Source: Clostridiaceae bacterium (lineage in GTDB: Bacteria > Bacillota > Clostridia > Lachnospirales > Lachnospiraceae). Taken from it: a stretch of 64,000 nucleotides of DNA. Positions 37,049 through 45,210 of this stretch are shown one piece after another. Position 1 is the first letter of the stretch; each line of letters opens with the position of its first letter. Made by a program: the position numbers and the translations under genes. The notes below the pieces were generated by a model. The model was not told the DNA's origin and did not search any database. It worked only from the letters and a program-made list of their open reading frames with translations. The stretch covers positions 186,001-250,000 of the forward strand of contig CABIYE010000002.1 of NCBI GenBank assembly GCA_902362865.1. The letters are read 5' to 3'.

Positions 37049-37807
37049 TTATATGTTATCACAGTTATCTTCAGGTTGCAAGAACTTTTCTGCCAGTTCT
37101 TTCTCTTTTTCTGTAAGTGCTGCTTTCTCTAATAAATCCGGACGGTTTCTGGCTGTCCGGATAACTGACTGTTCTCTCCGCCATTTTTCAATATTCGCAT
37201 GATGTCCGGACAACAATACCTCCGGGACTTTTTTATCATGCCATATCTCCGGTCTGGAATACTGCGGATATTCCAGCAGACTGTCCTGGAAACTCTCAAA
37301 TTCCGCCGATACATCATTGTGAAGGACGCCCGGAACCAACCTGGATATGGCATCTACCATAATCATTGCCGGAAGCTCACCGCCGGTCAAAATATAATCG
37401 CCGATGGATACATAATCCGTTACAATTTCCTCCAGGACTCTTTCGTCAATCCCTTCATAATGTCCGCACAAAAATATGAGTTCTTCCTCACCCGCCAGTT
37501 CTTCTGCCATTCCCTGGCTAAAGGTTCTTCCCTGGGGGGAAAGACAGATAACTCTGGGGCTTTGCTCTGCCGTCTTTTTCTTTTCAATTGCTTTATATGC
37601 CTGATATACGGGTTCTGCCTGCATCAACATCCCCGCTCCGCCTCCGTAGGGATAATCATCTACACTGTTATGCTTATTGAACGCATAATCTCTGATATTA
37701 ACAGCCTCTATTGATAGAATCCCCTTATCCATAGCTCTGCCAATAATACTGGTGTTAAGTCCCTGCAAAACCATGTCGGGAAATAGTGTCATAATATAAA
37801 ACTTCAT
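37049..37807 (-). CDS. trmD: tRNA (guanine-N1)-methyltransferase
   Basis: Methylates G37 next to the anticodon using SAM. 252 residues. The SAM knot motifs LSPQGRTFSQ, FLCGHYEGIDERV and SIGDYILTGGELP are present, as is the N-terminal YIMTLFPDMV. It follows rimM by 10 bp. Confidence 0.98.
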   Translation of the reverse strand: MKFYIMTLFPDMVLQGLNTSIIGRAMDKGILSIEAVNIRDYAFNKHNSVDDYPYGGGAGMLMQAEPVYQAYKAIEKKKTAEQSPRVICLSPQGRTFSQGMAEELAGEEELIFLCGHYEGIDERVLEEIVTDYVSIGDYILTGGELPAMIMVDAISRLVPGVLHNDVSAEFESFQDSLLEYPQYSRPEIWHDKKVPEVLLSGHHANIEKWRREQSVIRTARNRPDLLEKAALTEKEKELAEKFLQPEDNCDNI

Positions 37808-37817
37808 AACTCTGCTC

Positions 37818-38324
37818 CTATATTAATCCATCCAGCAGATGAATCTCCATTCTACCCTGTTCCATATCTACATCTAAAATGCATTGTTTAATTGCCGGAA
37901 CCAGCACCTCTCCATATTTCTCCGAAGCAATAACATACACATCATTGGCTCCTGTTTCTATCACATCTTTCAGAATGCCCAATTTTTCTCCATCTTCTGT
38001 ATACACTTCCATTCCCAGCATATCAGCAATATAATACTCATCCTCTTCCAAAGGCACCGCATCTTCCCTGTCAACCAAAAGGCTGCTGCCTTTATACATC
38101 TCTATATCGTTTATATTATCAATTCCTTTGAACTTAACAATCACAAACTGCTTAAAAAATTTTACATGTTGTACTTCACAAGGAATCTGCTCTTTTCCCG
38201 TATTCAGATAAACTTTCTTAAGGTTTTTAAAACGATTTGCATCATCTGTTGTAGGGAACACCTTCACTTCTCCACGGATACCGTGAGTAGAAGAAATAAT
38301 CCCTACCTGCAGTCTTGTCTCCAT
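37818..38324 (-). CDS. rimM: Ribosome maturation factor RimM
   Basis: 168 residues. An N-terminal barrel (VGIISSTHGIRGEVKVFPTTD) and the C-terminal PRC-barrel (EYYIADMLGMEVYTEDGEKLG, PAIKQCILDVD) identify it. It assists 30S head assembly. It lies between khpA and trmD. Confidence 0.97.
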   Translation of the reverse strand: METRLQVGIISSTHGIRGEVKVFPTTDDANRFKNLKKVYLNTGKEQIPCEVQHVKFFKQFVIVKFKGIDNINDIEMYKGSSLLVDREDAVPLEEDEYYIADMLGMEVYTEDGEKLGILKDVIETGANDVYVIASEKYGEVLVPAIKQCILDVDMEQGRMEIHLLDGLI

Positions 38325-38392
38325 ATATTTCTCCTGTCATGTTATATACAAAAAGCTGCCGCAAAACCCGAAAGCTTTGTGACAGCTTTTCA

Positions 38393-38623
38393 CTATCCAG
38401 CGATATCTACAATCACTTTCTTGTCATCCTTAGCAGCAGCAGCTTTTACTACGGAACGAATTGCTTTTGCAATTCTTCCCTGCTTGCCAATAACCTTCCC
38501 CATATCGGATTCTGTTACCTTTACTTCAACAACCGTAGTTCGCCCATCCTGACGTTCTGTCACAACAACACCGTCCGGATCGTCTACCAATGCTTTCACA
38601 ATGACTTCCACTAAATCTTTCAT
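38393..38623 (-). CDS. khpA: KH-domain RNA-binding protein KhpA
   Basis: 76 residues, a single KH domain with the GxxG loop in DMGKVIGKQGRIAKAIRSVV. KhpA partners KhpB to bind RNA and affects cell division in Firmicutes. Its position between rpsP and rimM is conserved. Confidence 0.95.
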   Translation of the reverse strand: MKDLVEVIVKALVDDPDGVVVTERQDGRTTVVEVKVTESDMGKVIGKQGRIAKAIRSVVKAAAAKDDKKVIVDIAG

Positions 38624-38647
38624 AATATGCGCACCTCCGCAAGACTA

Positions 38648-38893
38648 CTATTTTTCAATGCCAGCTGCTTTGAAAATCTTTCCAACTACTTCTGTAGGCT
38701 GTGCGCCATTGTTCAACCACTTCTTAGCTGCTTCTTCATCTACTGAAAATACGCTTGGATCCTGATTCGGATCGTAAGTACCAATCTCTTCAATGAATCT
38801 GCCGTCTCTCGGAGACCTGGAATCAGCTACAACGATTCTATAGAAAGGAGCCTTCTTCTGTCCCATTCTTCTTAATCTGATTTTTACTGCCAT
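38648..38893 (-). CDS. rpsP: 30S ribosomal protein S16
   Basis: 81 residues starting [20 protein letters not shown]. The ATG at 38893 has GGAGGTGAATAAA before it; an upstream in-frame ATG at 38908 overlaps this ribosome site and was rejected. Confidence 0.97.
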   Translation of the reverse strand: MAVKIRLRRMGQKKAPFYRIVVADSRSPRDGRFIEEIGTYDPNQDPSVFSVDEEAAKKWLNNGAQPTEVVGKIFKAAGIEK

Positions 38894-38926
38894 TTTATTC
38901 ACCTCCATATTATTTTAATCTATATG

Positions 38927-40288
38927 TTAAAAAGGTAATCTGAATTTTCCCTTTTTACCACCCATGTTTCCCATTTTCTTCATCATCTTTTTCATATTTT
39001 CAAATTGCTTAACCATTCGGTTCACTTCGCTGATATCAACTCCTGCACCTTTTGCAATACGATGCTTCCTGGACGGATTCATCAGATCCGGATTTCTGCG
39101 TTCTTCCGGAGTCATAGAATAAATCATTGCCTCCATACGCGCCATACTTTTTTCTGCAAGCTCGGTCTGCTCCTCATTAATCTGCATCCCTTTCTTTCCC
39201 ATACCTCCCATGCCGCTTATACCCGGCAGCATATTCATAATATTGGAAAGGCCACCCATATTCTTCATCTGCTGTGTACTTTCCAGGAAATCTTCGTAAT
39301 CAAACTGAGCCTTTTTAAGTTTCTGACTCATCTGTCTTGCTTTTTCATCATCAATTTGTGCTTCTGCCTTCTCAATCAACGTCAGCACATCGCCCATACC
39401 AAGAATACGGGACGCCATTCTATCTGGATAAAACTGCTCCAAATCAGATAATTTCTCACCCATACCAACGTACAGGATTGGCTTTCCTGTCACAGCCTTT
39501 ACTGATAGCGCAGCACCGCCTCTGGTATCACCGTCAAGCTTCGTAATGATGACTCCGTCAATACCTATCTTGTTATTAAAATCGGCCGCAACATTTACTG
39601 CATCCTGACCGGTCATAGCATCAATAACCAAAATCGTCTGATGCACCGTGACCGTCTCTTTGATTTCCTGAAGTTCAGCCATCATATCCTCGTCAATATG
39701 AAGACGCCCGGCAGTATCCAGAATTACGATATTGTTCCCATTTTTCTGCGCATGTTCCAAGGCAGCTTTTGCAATATTGGCAGGTCTGTGATTTTCTCCC
39801 ATAGAGAACACTTCCACTCCCTGCTTCTCTCCATTGACTTGCAGCTGTTTGATTGCCGCAGGACGGTACACATCACATGCGACAAGAAGCGGTTTCTTAC
39901 CTTTTAATTTGTATTTTCCTGCCAGCTTCGCAGTTGTAGTTGTCTTACCAGCACCCTGAAGACCAGCCATCATAATTACCGTAACAGCGCTTCCGGGCTG
40001 AAGCTTAATCTCCGTCGTCTCAGAACCCATCAACTTCACAAGTTCTTCATTTACAATCTTAATCACCATCTGCCCGGGATTCAGGCCATTCATCACATCC
40101 TGCCCTACCGCCCGTTCCTGAACATTCTTTATAAAATCCTTAACGACCTTAAAGCTGACATCCGCCGCCAAAAGCGCACGCTTGATTTCCTTCAATGCTT
40201 CCTTTACATCGTCTTCCGTCAAACGTCCTTTGCTTCTTAGATTTTTAAAAATATTCTGAAGCTTCTCTGTCAAACTGTCAAATGCCAT
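38927..40288 (-). CDS. ffh: Signal recognition particle protein Ffh
   Basis: GTPase that brings nascent membrane and secreted proteins to the translocon. 453 residues. N domain, G domain (GLQGAGKTTTTAKLAGKY, DTAGRLHIDEDMM, TKLDGDTRGG) and the Met-rich M domain (MMKKMGNMGGKKGKFRLPF at the end). It follows ylxM by 1 bp. Confidence 0.98.
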   Translation of the reverse strand: MAFDSLTEKLQNIFKNLRSKGRLTEDDVKEALKEIKRALLAADVSFKVVKDFIKNVQERAVGQDVMNGLNPGQMVIKIVNEELVKLMGSETTEIKLQPGSAVTVIMMAGLQGAGKTTTTAKLAGKYKLKGKKPLLVACDVYRPAAIKQLQVNGEKQGVEVFSMGENHRPANIAKAALEHAQKNGNNIVILDTAGRLHIDEDMMAELQEIKETVTVHQTILVIDAMTGQDAVNVAADFNNKIGIDGVIITKLDGDTRGGAALSVKAVTGKPILYVGMGEKLSDLEQFYPDRMASRILGMGDVLTLIEKAEAQIDDEKARQMSQKLKKAQFDYEDFLESTQQMKNMGGLSNIMNMLPGISGMGGMGKKGMQINEEQTELAEKSMARMEAMIYSMTPEERRNPDLMNPSRKHRIAKGAGVDISEVNRMVKQFENMKKMMKKMGNMGGKKGKFRLPF

Positions 40289-40289
40289 T

Positions 40290-40637
40290 CTATAACTCCT
40301 CTATAATTTCACCAGAAATCTTTCGGATCTCTTCTGCCATCTTCCGGCTGTCCGTTTCCTGATAATCATTCAATATGGAATCAATCTGATGAACCTTACT
40401 CTTAATTTTCAAAAACTTTTCCACTAAATGAAGCTTCTCTTCATATTCCTGCAATATCTTATTACAGCGCTTAATCAGATCATAAACTCCCTGCCGGCTG
40501 ATTCCTGTCTCCTTCGCAATCTCACCCAGCGACAGATCCTCCAACACAAATTGTTCGTAAATCTCTTTTTGATGCTCTGTAAGAAGCTCCCCATAAAAAT
40601 CAAATAGTAAGGCTTGTTCTAAAATTTCATTCATCAT
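40290..40637 (-). CDS. ylxM: YlxM/UPF0122 helix-turn-helix protein
   Basis: 115 residues. A sigma-70 region-4-like HTH is clear ([31 protein letters not shown]). It accompanies ffh in most Firmicutes and is thought to tune SRP function. It is first in the operon that runs through ffh, rpsP, khpA, rimM, trmD, rplS, both lepB genes, rbgA, rnhB, yraN, pgeF and mscS. Confidence 0.95.
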   Translation of the reverse strand: MMNEILEQALLFDFYGELLTEHQKEIYEQFVLEDLSLGEIAKETGISRQGVYDLIKRCNKILQEYEEKLHLVEKFLKIKSKVHQIDSILNDYQETDSRKMAEEIRKISGEIIEEL

Positions 40638-40651
40638 TTCTCACCTGTGTA

Positions 40652-40680
40652 ATCATATACTAAAAGCCATGAGGTGTCAA
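40652..40680 (-). promoter_or_regulatory. Sigma-A promoter of the ylxM-ffh operon
   Basis: Perfect -35 TTGACA (40675-40680) and -10 TATGAT (40652-40657), 17 bp apart on the minus strand. The -35 lies in one arm of an inverted repeat, AGGTGTCAAG (40672-40681) with CTTGACACCT (40690-40699), which could be a repressor site or, on the plus strand, a terminator since a T-run follows. Confidence 0.85.
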
Positions 40681-40721
40681 GTATTTTTTCTTGACACCTT
40701 AATTTTTTTCTTTCATTCGGA

Positions 40722-40748
40722 ACACATTTGCAGGTTTCACATACTATA
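40722..40748 (+). promoter_or_regulatory. Possible sporulation (sigma-K-like) promoter of the Cys-rich protein
   Basis: AC (40722-40723), a 16-bp spacer and CATACTATA (40740-40748) fit the late mother-cell pattern AC-N16-CATANNNTA. No good sigma-A pair lies in the same interval. The gene product looks like a spore-coat component, which agrees. Confidence 0.5.
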
Positions 40749-40780
40749 TAGTGTAAACAAACAATTTTGGAGGCAATTTT

Positions 40781-41047
40781 ATGGGTGACTTATCATCAAA
40801 CTGCGGATGTGGCTGTGAATCTAACGGAGGCTGTGGACGCAGCATGGATTGTGGATGTGGATGTGGCTTCGGCAACAACAGTTGTATCTGGATTATCCTG
40901 CTTCTCTTCTGCTGCGGCGGCTTCGGACGCGGCAATGACTGTGGATGCGGCTGTGGCAATAATAGCTGTATCTGGATTATCCTGCTTCTCTTCTGCTGCG
41001 GCGGTTTCGGAAATGGCAATGACTGCGGATGCGGTTGTGGATGCTAG
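40781..41047 (+). CDS. High-cysteine, glycine-rich repeat protein (probable spore-coat type)
   Basis: 88 residues, about a fifth cysteine. It has two copies of a unit with GNNSCIWIILLLFCCGGFG followed by (R/N)GNDCGCGCG; the DNA of the two copies is nearly identical over about 85 bp. A short hydrophobic segment flanked by CG-rich runs resembles small coat proteins (YjcZ/SscA-like and chorion-class high-cysteine proteins of Clostridia). GGAGG precedes the ATG. The name is by resemblance only. Confidence 0.75.
   Translation: MGDLSSNCGCGCESNGGCGRSMDCGCGCGFGNNSCIWIILLLFCCGGFGRGNDCGCGCGNNSCIWIILLLFCCGGFGNGNDCGCGCGC
40868..41037 (+). repeat. Two tandem ~110-bp direct repeats in the Cys-rich gene
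   Basis: The DNA around GGCAACAACAGTTGTATC (near 40870) recurs near 40955 with few changes, coding the repeated GNNSCIWIILLLFCCGGFG unit. This is a recent in-frame duplication and may vary between strains. Confidence 0.7.
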
Positions 41048-41060
41048 TTATAATGGCATA

Positions 41061-41096
41061 CAGGGATACCTTTTATGGTATCCCTGCGTTTTACTT
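41061..41096 (+). terminator. Intrinsic terminator after the Cys-rich gene
   Basis: CAGGGATACC and GGTATCCCTG make a perfect 10-bp stem with a 6-base loop, followed by CGTTTTACTTT. Confidence 0.85.
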
Positions 41097-41165
41097 TATT
41101 CGTTTTTCATAAATCTCCATCTATTTTCATATACATGGTTATAACGCTACGGAAGGTGGGGTTTG

Positions 41166-41660
41166 ATGGAGAAACATCCGCCGCTTCCCATGACACCGTT
41201 TGATATTCTTGTTACATCCTCCGAGCTACAGATGATGAAGCTTCTGCTCCCCTATATTCCTGACTTTTATCAGCGTTTTCTTGCTTTTTTTATTAAATTT
41301 TCCGAACTGCAGAATACCATTCGCTACTTTAATCCTTCCGGCCGGGGACACAGCAAAGATTCCTTTAGAAAAGAAACTTCCTCACCAATAGATATTTTGG
41401 AAGACTTAAGACCCTATATTGGAAAGGATGCCGAGACACTCGATTCCATCCTTTCTGCCATGAACATAATGAATATGATGCAAAATATGGATATGCCAGA
41501 TTTCTCTCAAATGGGTGATCTGTCCGGTATGATGGACATGATGAACATGTTTACAGGCAATCCTGATGATGACGACTATCAAGATACCGAAAATAACACT
41601 AAGAAAGGATCTGAGGAATATGAACGAATGGATGAATCATCCAGCAATGAAAACCATTGA
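41166..41660 (+). CDS. Hypothetical protein with Met/Asp-rich C-terminus
   Basis: 164 residues. The N-terminal half is helical (LVTSSELQMMKLLLPYIPDF, YQRFLAFFIKFSELQNTIRYF). A Met-rich stretch (MNIMNMMQNMDMPDFSQMGD, then LSGMMDMMNMF) leads into an acidic tail. GGTGGGG precedes the ATG. Its end overlaps the next gene by 41 bp, so the two probably work together. I do not recognise a family beyond similar pairs in Lachnospiraceae. Confidence 0.7.
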   Translation: MEKHPPLPMTPFDILVTSSELQMMKLLLPYIPDFYQRFLAFFIKFSELQNTIRYFNPSGRGHSKDSFRKETSSPIDILEDLRPYIGKDAETLDSILSAMNIMNMMQNMDMPDFSQMGDLSGMMDMMNMFTGNPDDDDYQDTENNTKKGSEEYERMDESSSNENH

Positions 41661-41898
41661 CCCTGTCAAGCTGGAGCTGATTAAAACCGCAGCCGCGCAG
41701 ACTTCCGGGAAAAAAGGGAATTCCCTTGCAACAGTCATGATGGCGCTGATTGCTTCTGCCAATAAGAAAGGAATCCAGTTTACATCCGAAGAAATTTCCC
41801 TGATTCTGGAAATCTTGAAAGAGGGAAAAACTACGGAAGAGAAACTGCAAATTGACAATATGGTTCGAATGGTAACCACATATATGAAAAAGAAATGA
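41620..41898 (+). CDS. Hypothetical helical protein paired with the upstream gene
   Basis: 92 residues, basic: MNEWMNHPAMKTIDPVKLEL then IKTAAAQTSGKKGNSLATVM. Predicted to be all helical, with a repeated pattern of leucine-rich segments (GIQFTSEEISLILEILKEGK). GAGGAAT-type ribosome site inside the previous gene supports the ATG at 41620; overlap implies coupled translation. Function unknown. Confidence 0.75.
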   Translation: MNEWMNHPAMKTIDPVKLELIKTAAAQTSGKKGNSLATVMMALIASANKKGIQFTSEEISLILEILKEGKTTEEKLQIDNMVRMVTTYMKKK

Positions 41899-41907
41899 GG
41901 AAGGAAA

Positions 41908-42387
41908 TCAAAATCCTTCCTCTTTCCGCATTTTCCGCATCTCTCTTCGTTTCTCAGCCTTCTCCCACTCTTCTCTTTCCTCATCTGTAGTAAGCTCCAA
42001 CCTCGGAACAAGCGTCGGCCGGTCGTTAACATCCAACGCCACCATCGTAAAATACGCCCGATTAATCAATGTCCTTTCTCCTGTCTCCGGGTGTTCGACA
42101 TAGGAATCCACCTTAACTTCCATAGAAGTTTTCCCAACATAAGTAATCTTTCCTATGATAATAACGATATCTCTCTGATATGCACCCTTTAAAAACCTGA
42201 GATTATCAATAGATGCAGTAATCACATTCATCCGGGTATGCCTCTTGGCAACAATCCCTGCAATTTCGTCCATCCACTGCATTAGCATCCCGCCAAAAAG
42301 GCGGCCTGCGGAATTCAAATGATTCGGTCTTATCATGTGTACCGTCTCAACAATAGAATCGGATACCTTTCTGCTCTCCACTAACAT
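41908..42387 (-). CDS. Acyl-CoA thioesterase, hotdog fold
   Basis: 159 residues. HLNSAGRLFGGMLMQWMDEIAGIVA holds the hotdog helix with the catalytic Asp/Glu region seen in YciA/BFIT-type thioesterases; TASIDNLRFLKG follows. It hydrolyses acyl-CoA thioesters; chain-length preference cannot be read. GGAGG lies 8 bases before the ATG at 42387. Confidence 0.9.
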   Translation of the reverse strand: MLVESRKVSDSIVETVHMIRPNHLNSAGRLFGGMLMQWMDEIAGIVAKRHTRMNVITASIDNLRFLKGAYQRDIVIIIGKITYVGKTSMEVKVDSYVEHPETGERTLINRAYFTMVALDVNDRPTLVPRLELTTDEEREEWEKAEKRREMRKMRKEEGF

Positions 42388-42499
42388 ACAATATTCCTCC
42401 ACATTTTCTTATTATTTCAATTTCTGTCCGCTGGACAGCCTATACAAACATCTGCTATACTATAAGAAATCTAACTAAAATATCAGGAGTGTGACTCTT

Positions 42500-43234
42500 A
42501 TGCGAAATATAAAACTTACAATTGAATACGACGGCAGCCGTTATCAGGGCTGGACCCGTCTTGGAAAAAACGAATCTTCCAATACAATTTCTAATAAAAT
42601 CACCGAGGTCATCGAAAAAATGACCGGCGAAACCATCGAGTTATTCTGCGGAATGCGTACAGAATCCGGTGTCCATGCCTATGCACAGATTGCAAACTTT
42701 AAAACCAATACCGACAAAACGGTTTCTGATATTAAGCATTATCTCAACCGCTATCTTCCCATGGATATCGCTATAACCAACGTAGAAGAGGTCTCTGAGC
42801 GTTTCCACGCCCGCCTGAATGCAAAATCAAAGATATACGTTTATCGGATGACAATAGACGATGTCCCCAGTGTATTTGAGCGCAAATATACTTATCATTG
42901 CTTCCGTACACCAGACATATCAGCCATGAAACAAGCCGCACTGCTGCTTGTAGGTAACCATGATTTTAAAAACTTCTCTTCTTCCAAGCAAAGCAAATCA
43001 ACAGAAAAAGTGATCTATGACATTGATATTTATGGTGATTGTGAAGAAATGCTGATTACCATTCATGCCAATGACTTCCTTCACAATATGCAGCGCCTGA
43101 TTGTAGGAACTCTTTTAGAAATCGGCATGGGCACCAGGCCCAAGGAAGACATCGAAGGCATTTTCGCCGGCAAGCTGCTTCCAAGCGCCCCCTGCGATCC
43201 CAAAGGTCTGTACCTCCAGGAAATCATCTATTAA
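42500..43234 (+). CDS. truA: TruA-family pseudouridine synthase with Asp-to-Glu change at the active site
   Basis: 244 residues. TruA fold motifs are clear (LTIEYDGSRYQGWTRLG, RFHARLNAKSKIYVYRM, GNHDFKNFSS, FLHNMQRLIVGTLLEIGMG). The catalytic loop reads CGMRTESGVHAYAQ, with Glu55 where the family has an essential Asp (RTDxGVHA). It is therefore likely a divergent paralog, with a canonical truA elsewhere. AGGAG lies 10 bases before the ATG at 42500; a GTG at 42491 is too close to it. Activity on tRNA positions 38-40 is uncertain. Confidence 0.85.
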   Translation: MRNIKLTIEYDGSRYQGWTRLGKNESSNTISNKITEVIEKMTGETIELFCGMRTESGVHAYAQIANFKTNTDKTVSDIKHYLNRYLPMDIAITNVEEVSERFHARLNAKSKIYVYRMTIDDVPSVFERKYTYHCFRTPDISAMKQAALLLVGNHDFKNFSSSKQSKSTEKVIYDIDIYGDCEEMLITIHANDFLHNMQRLIVGTLLEIGMGTRPKEDIEGIFAGKLLPSAPCDPKGLYLQEIIY

Positions 43235-43258
43235 GAACGCATGCCGTCAGGTATATCA

Positions 43259-43299
43259 ATAGCAGGCAGTCTTCGTTGATTCGGCATTCTGCCTGCTAT
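43259..43299. terminator. 11-bp inverted repeat between truA-like and trpS genes
   Basis: ATAGCAGGCAG and CTGCCTGCTAT pair perfectly around a 19-base loop, between two convergent stops. Tails are not T-rich, so it is a weaker bidirectional terminator candidate. Confidence 0.5.
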
Positions 43300-43314
43300 A
43301 TGTTATCTCATCTG

Positions 43315-44319
43315 CTAACGGATTCTTTCCGGGAAACCTACTTTTTTCTGCACCTTACGCAGAGTCTTATTGGCATAATATCCTGCTTTTTCCGCATTTT
43401 CCTTAATAATCCCATCAATATAAGCTTTATCTTTATTCAAGCGCGCCACCTCTTCCTGAAGAGGACGAAGAACGGATACTACCGCCTCGCCTACTGCCAG
43501 CTTGAATTCTCCGTAGCCCTTGCCGTCAAATTCTTTGACAACTTCATCCGGCTTCATGCCTGTACATGCACTGTAAATGTCAATCAGGTTCTTCACACCC
43601 GGCTGCTCATCCCGGTATAATATCTGTGCCTGTGAGTCCGTCACAGCACGCTTACATTTCCGCATAATCGTATCCGGATCATCCATCAGATAAATACTTG
43701 CATTGGGATTCTCATCTGATTTAGACATTTTCTTAGATGGATCCTGAAGACTCATAATCTTTGCCCCCACCTTTCCGATATACGCCTCCGGGATGGTAAA
43801 TACATCCCCATAAATATTATTGAATCTCTCAGCAATATCGCGGGTAAGCTCAAGATGCTGCATCTGATCGATACCAACCGGGACAACATCTGCCTGATAC
43901 AGAAGGATATCCGCCGCCATCAGAACCGGATAAGTAAAAAGCCCGGCATTGATATTATCTGCATGTTTCGCAGCTTTATCCTTAAATTGTGTCATCCGGT
44001 TCAGTTCTCCCATATAAGTAAAACAGTTCAAAATCCATGCAAGCTCTGCATGGCCTGATACATGCGATTGATAATAAATACAGTTCTTCTCCGGATCCAG
44101 CCCCGCTGCAATATAAAGAGTGAGAAGCGCTCTTGCACGCTTTCTCAGGGTTGCGGGATCCTGTCTTACCGTTATAGAATGCATGTCTACCACACTATAG
44201 AAGCACTCATACTCGTCACTTAATGTTACCCAGTTTTTCAGCGCTCCCAGATAATTGCCAAGCGTAAGATTACCAGTTGCCTGCATTCCGCTAAATAATA
44301 CCTTTTTGTCATTAATCAT
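43315..44319 (-). CDS. trpS: Tryptophanyl-tRNA synthetase
   Basis: Charges tRNA-Trp. 334 residues. Class I motifs: SGMQATGNLTLGNYLGAL (HIGH-like) and PSKKMSKSDEN (KMSKS). QSHVSGHAELAWIL and VPVGIDQMQHLELTRD are typical. The ATG at 44319 has GGAGG 8 bases upstream; an earlier ATG overlaps that site. Confidence 0.97.
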   Translation of the reverse strand: MINDKKVLFSGMQATGNLTLGNYLGALKNWVTLSDEYECFYSVVDMHSITVRQDPATLRKRARALLTLYIAAGLDPEKNCIYYQSHVSGHAELAWILNCFTYMGELNRMTQFKDKAAKHADNINAGLFTYPVLMAADILLYQADVVPVGIDQMQHLELTRDIAERFNNIYGDVFTIPEAYIGKVGAKIMSLQDPSKKMSKSDENPNASIYLMDDPDTIMRKCKRAVTDSQAQILYRDEQPGVKNLIDIYSACTGMKPDEVVKEFDGKGYGEFKLAVGEAVVSVLRPLQEEVARLNKDKAYIDGIIKENAEKAGYYANKTLRKVQKKVGFPERIR

Positions 44320-44359
44320 CTCATTATCCTCCATTATCTATGTACATTTTCCAAATAGT

Positions 44360-44998
44360 CTAAAGATCTTCCCATGGTTCTGTCACATCATCATAGTAAA
44401 CCTTATTCTCAAAAATAATCCTGGGGACGCCTTCTTCCACAAGAACCTCTGTTACAGCGCAGTTCTTATGCACGCCAACGCCCCAGTATTCTGCAAGCGA
44501 CCGCTTCTTGATATTGTTCAGCAATCCGGCAAGCGCCGCGCCATGCGTTGTAATCAGGATATTACTATCCTTGTACTCTTCTTTCTGATAAAGCTCTTCC
44601 AGAAAATCACCTGTCCTTTTCTTTACATCAGCAAAGCCTTCTCCGCCTTTCGGCGCGATATAATTTACCGGATCTGTAAAAAAACAATGGAAATTATCCG
44701 GAAGTTCCCATCCTTTTTTGGAACAGCACTTTCCCTCATACTCTCCAAATCCCATCTCTACAATTCTTTCATCTATCACAATCGGCACATCTCTGCCCGC
44801 AAGAATCAGCTCTGCGGTCTCCTTCGCACGTCCCATGGGGCTGGTATAGCAGACAGTAAAAGGAATATCTGCAAGCCCTTTTGCCGTTTTTTTCGCAAGC
44901 ATTCTCCCAAATTCATTCAAAGGAATGTCTACCTGTCCCTGGATTTTTCTCGCTTTATTCCAGTCAGTCTCTCCGTGCCTGACAAAATATAACTTCAT
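44360..44998 (-). CDS. Histidine phosphatase family protein (phosphoglycerate mutase-like)
   Basis: 212 residues. RHGETDWNKARKIQGQVDIPLNEFG holds the catalytic His and Arg; TSPMGRAKETAELIL, GFGEYEGKC and ITTHGAALAGLLN complete the site. The family includes cofactor-dependent mutases, alpha-ribazole phosphatases and other small phosphatases. Substrate unknown. AGGAGGCTTTGGC precedes the ATG at 44998. Confidence 0.9.
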   Translation of the reverse strand: MKLYFVRHGETDWNKARKIQGQVDIPLNEFGRMLAKKTAKGLADIPFTVCYTSPMGRAKETAELILAGRDVPIVIDERIVEMGFGEYEGKCCSKKGWELPDNFHCFFTDPVNYIAPKGGEGFADVKKRTGDFLEELYQKEEYKDSNILITTHGAALAGLLNNIKKRSLAEYWGVGVHKNCAVTEVLVEEGVPRIIFENKVYYDDVTEPWEDL

Positions 44999-45080
44999 GC
45001 CAAAGCCTCCTTCTATTTTCATATCACCCATTGTAGCATATCTTTCTATACTTTTCATAGCAAATTGCAGAAAAAAATGA

Positions 45081-45186
45081 TACAATATCAAAAAAGAAGT
45101 TACCATTCACAGCCGATTTGAATTCCAATATGGATTCGTCGTGCTTGCACGCAAGAAGATATATTGGATTTCAAATCCGGTCTGTG
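45081..45186 (+). promoter_or_regulatory. luxS leader with long imperfect hairpin
   Basis: TACAAT at 45081-45086 is a probable -10 with a poor -35. The leader then holds arms 45108-45131 and 45161-45186 that pair over about 23 bp with one mismatch and two bulges. A small inner hairpin CGTGC-TT-GCACG lies in the loop. No T-run follows, and the luxS ribosome site starts 12 bases after the stem. It is not a class I recognise (not SAM or SAH riboswitch by eye). Confidence 0.6.
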
Positions 45187-45210
45187 GAGCACTATGAAAG
45201 GAGCATAAAA

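Noticed and set aside
40744..41144. ORFs in other frames (Pro/Gln- and Ala/Val-rich) over the Cys-rich gene
   Set aside because: They arise from the repeats of the coat-like gene, which alone has a ribosome site, promoter-like motif and terminator in register.
45118..45210. N-terminal extension of LuxS through the upstream open frame
   Set aside because: LuxS normally starts near MxKITSF; a strong ribosome site precedes 45211, and the upstream segment is the leader hairpin.
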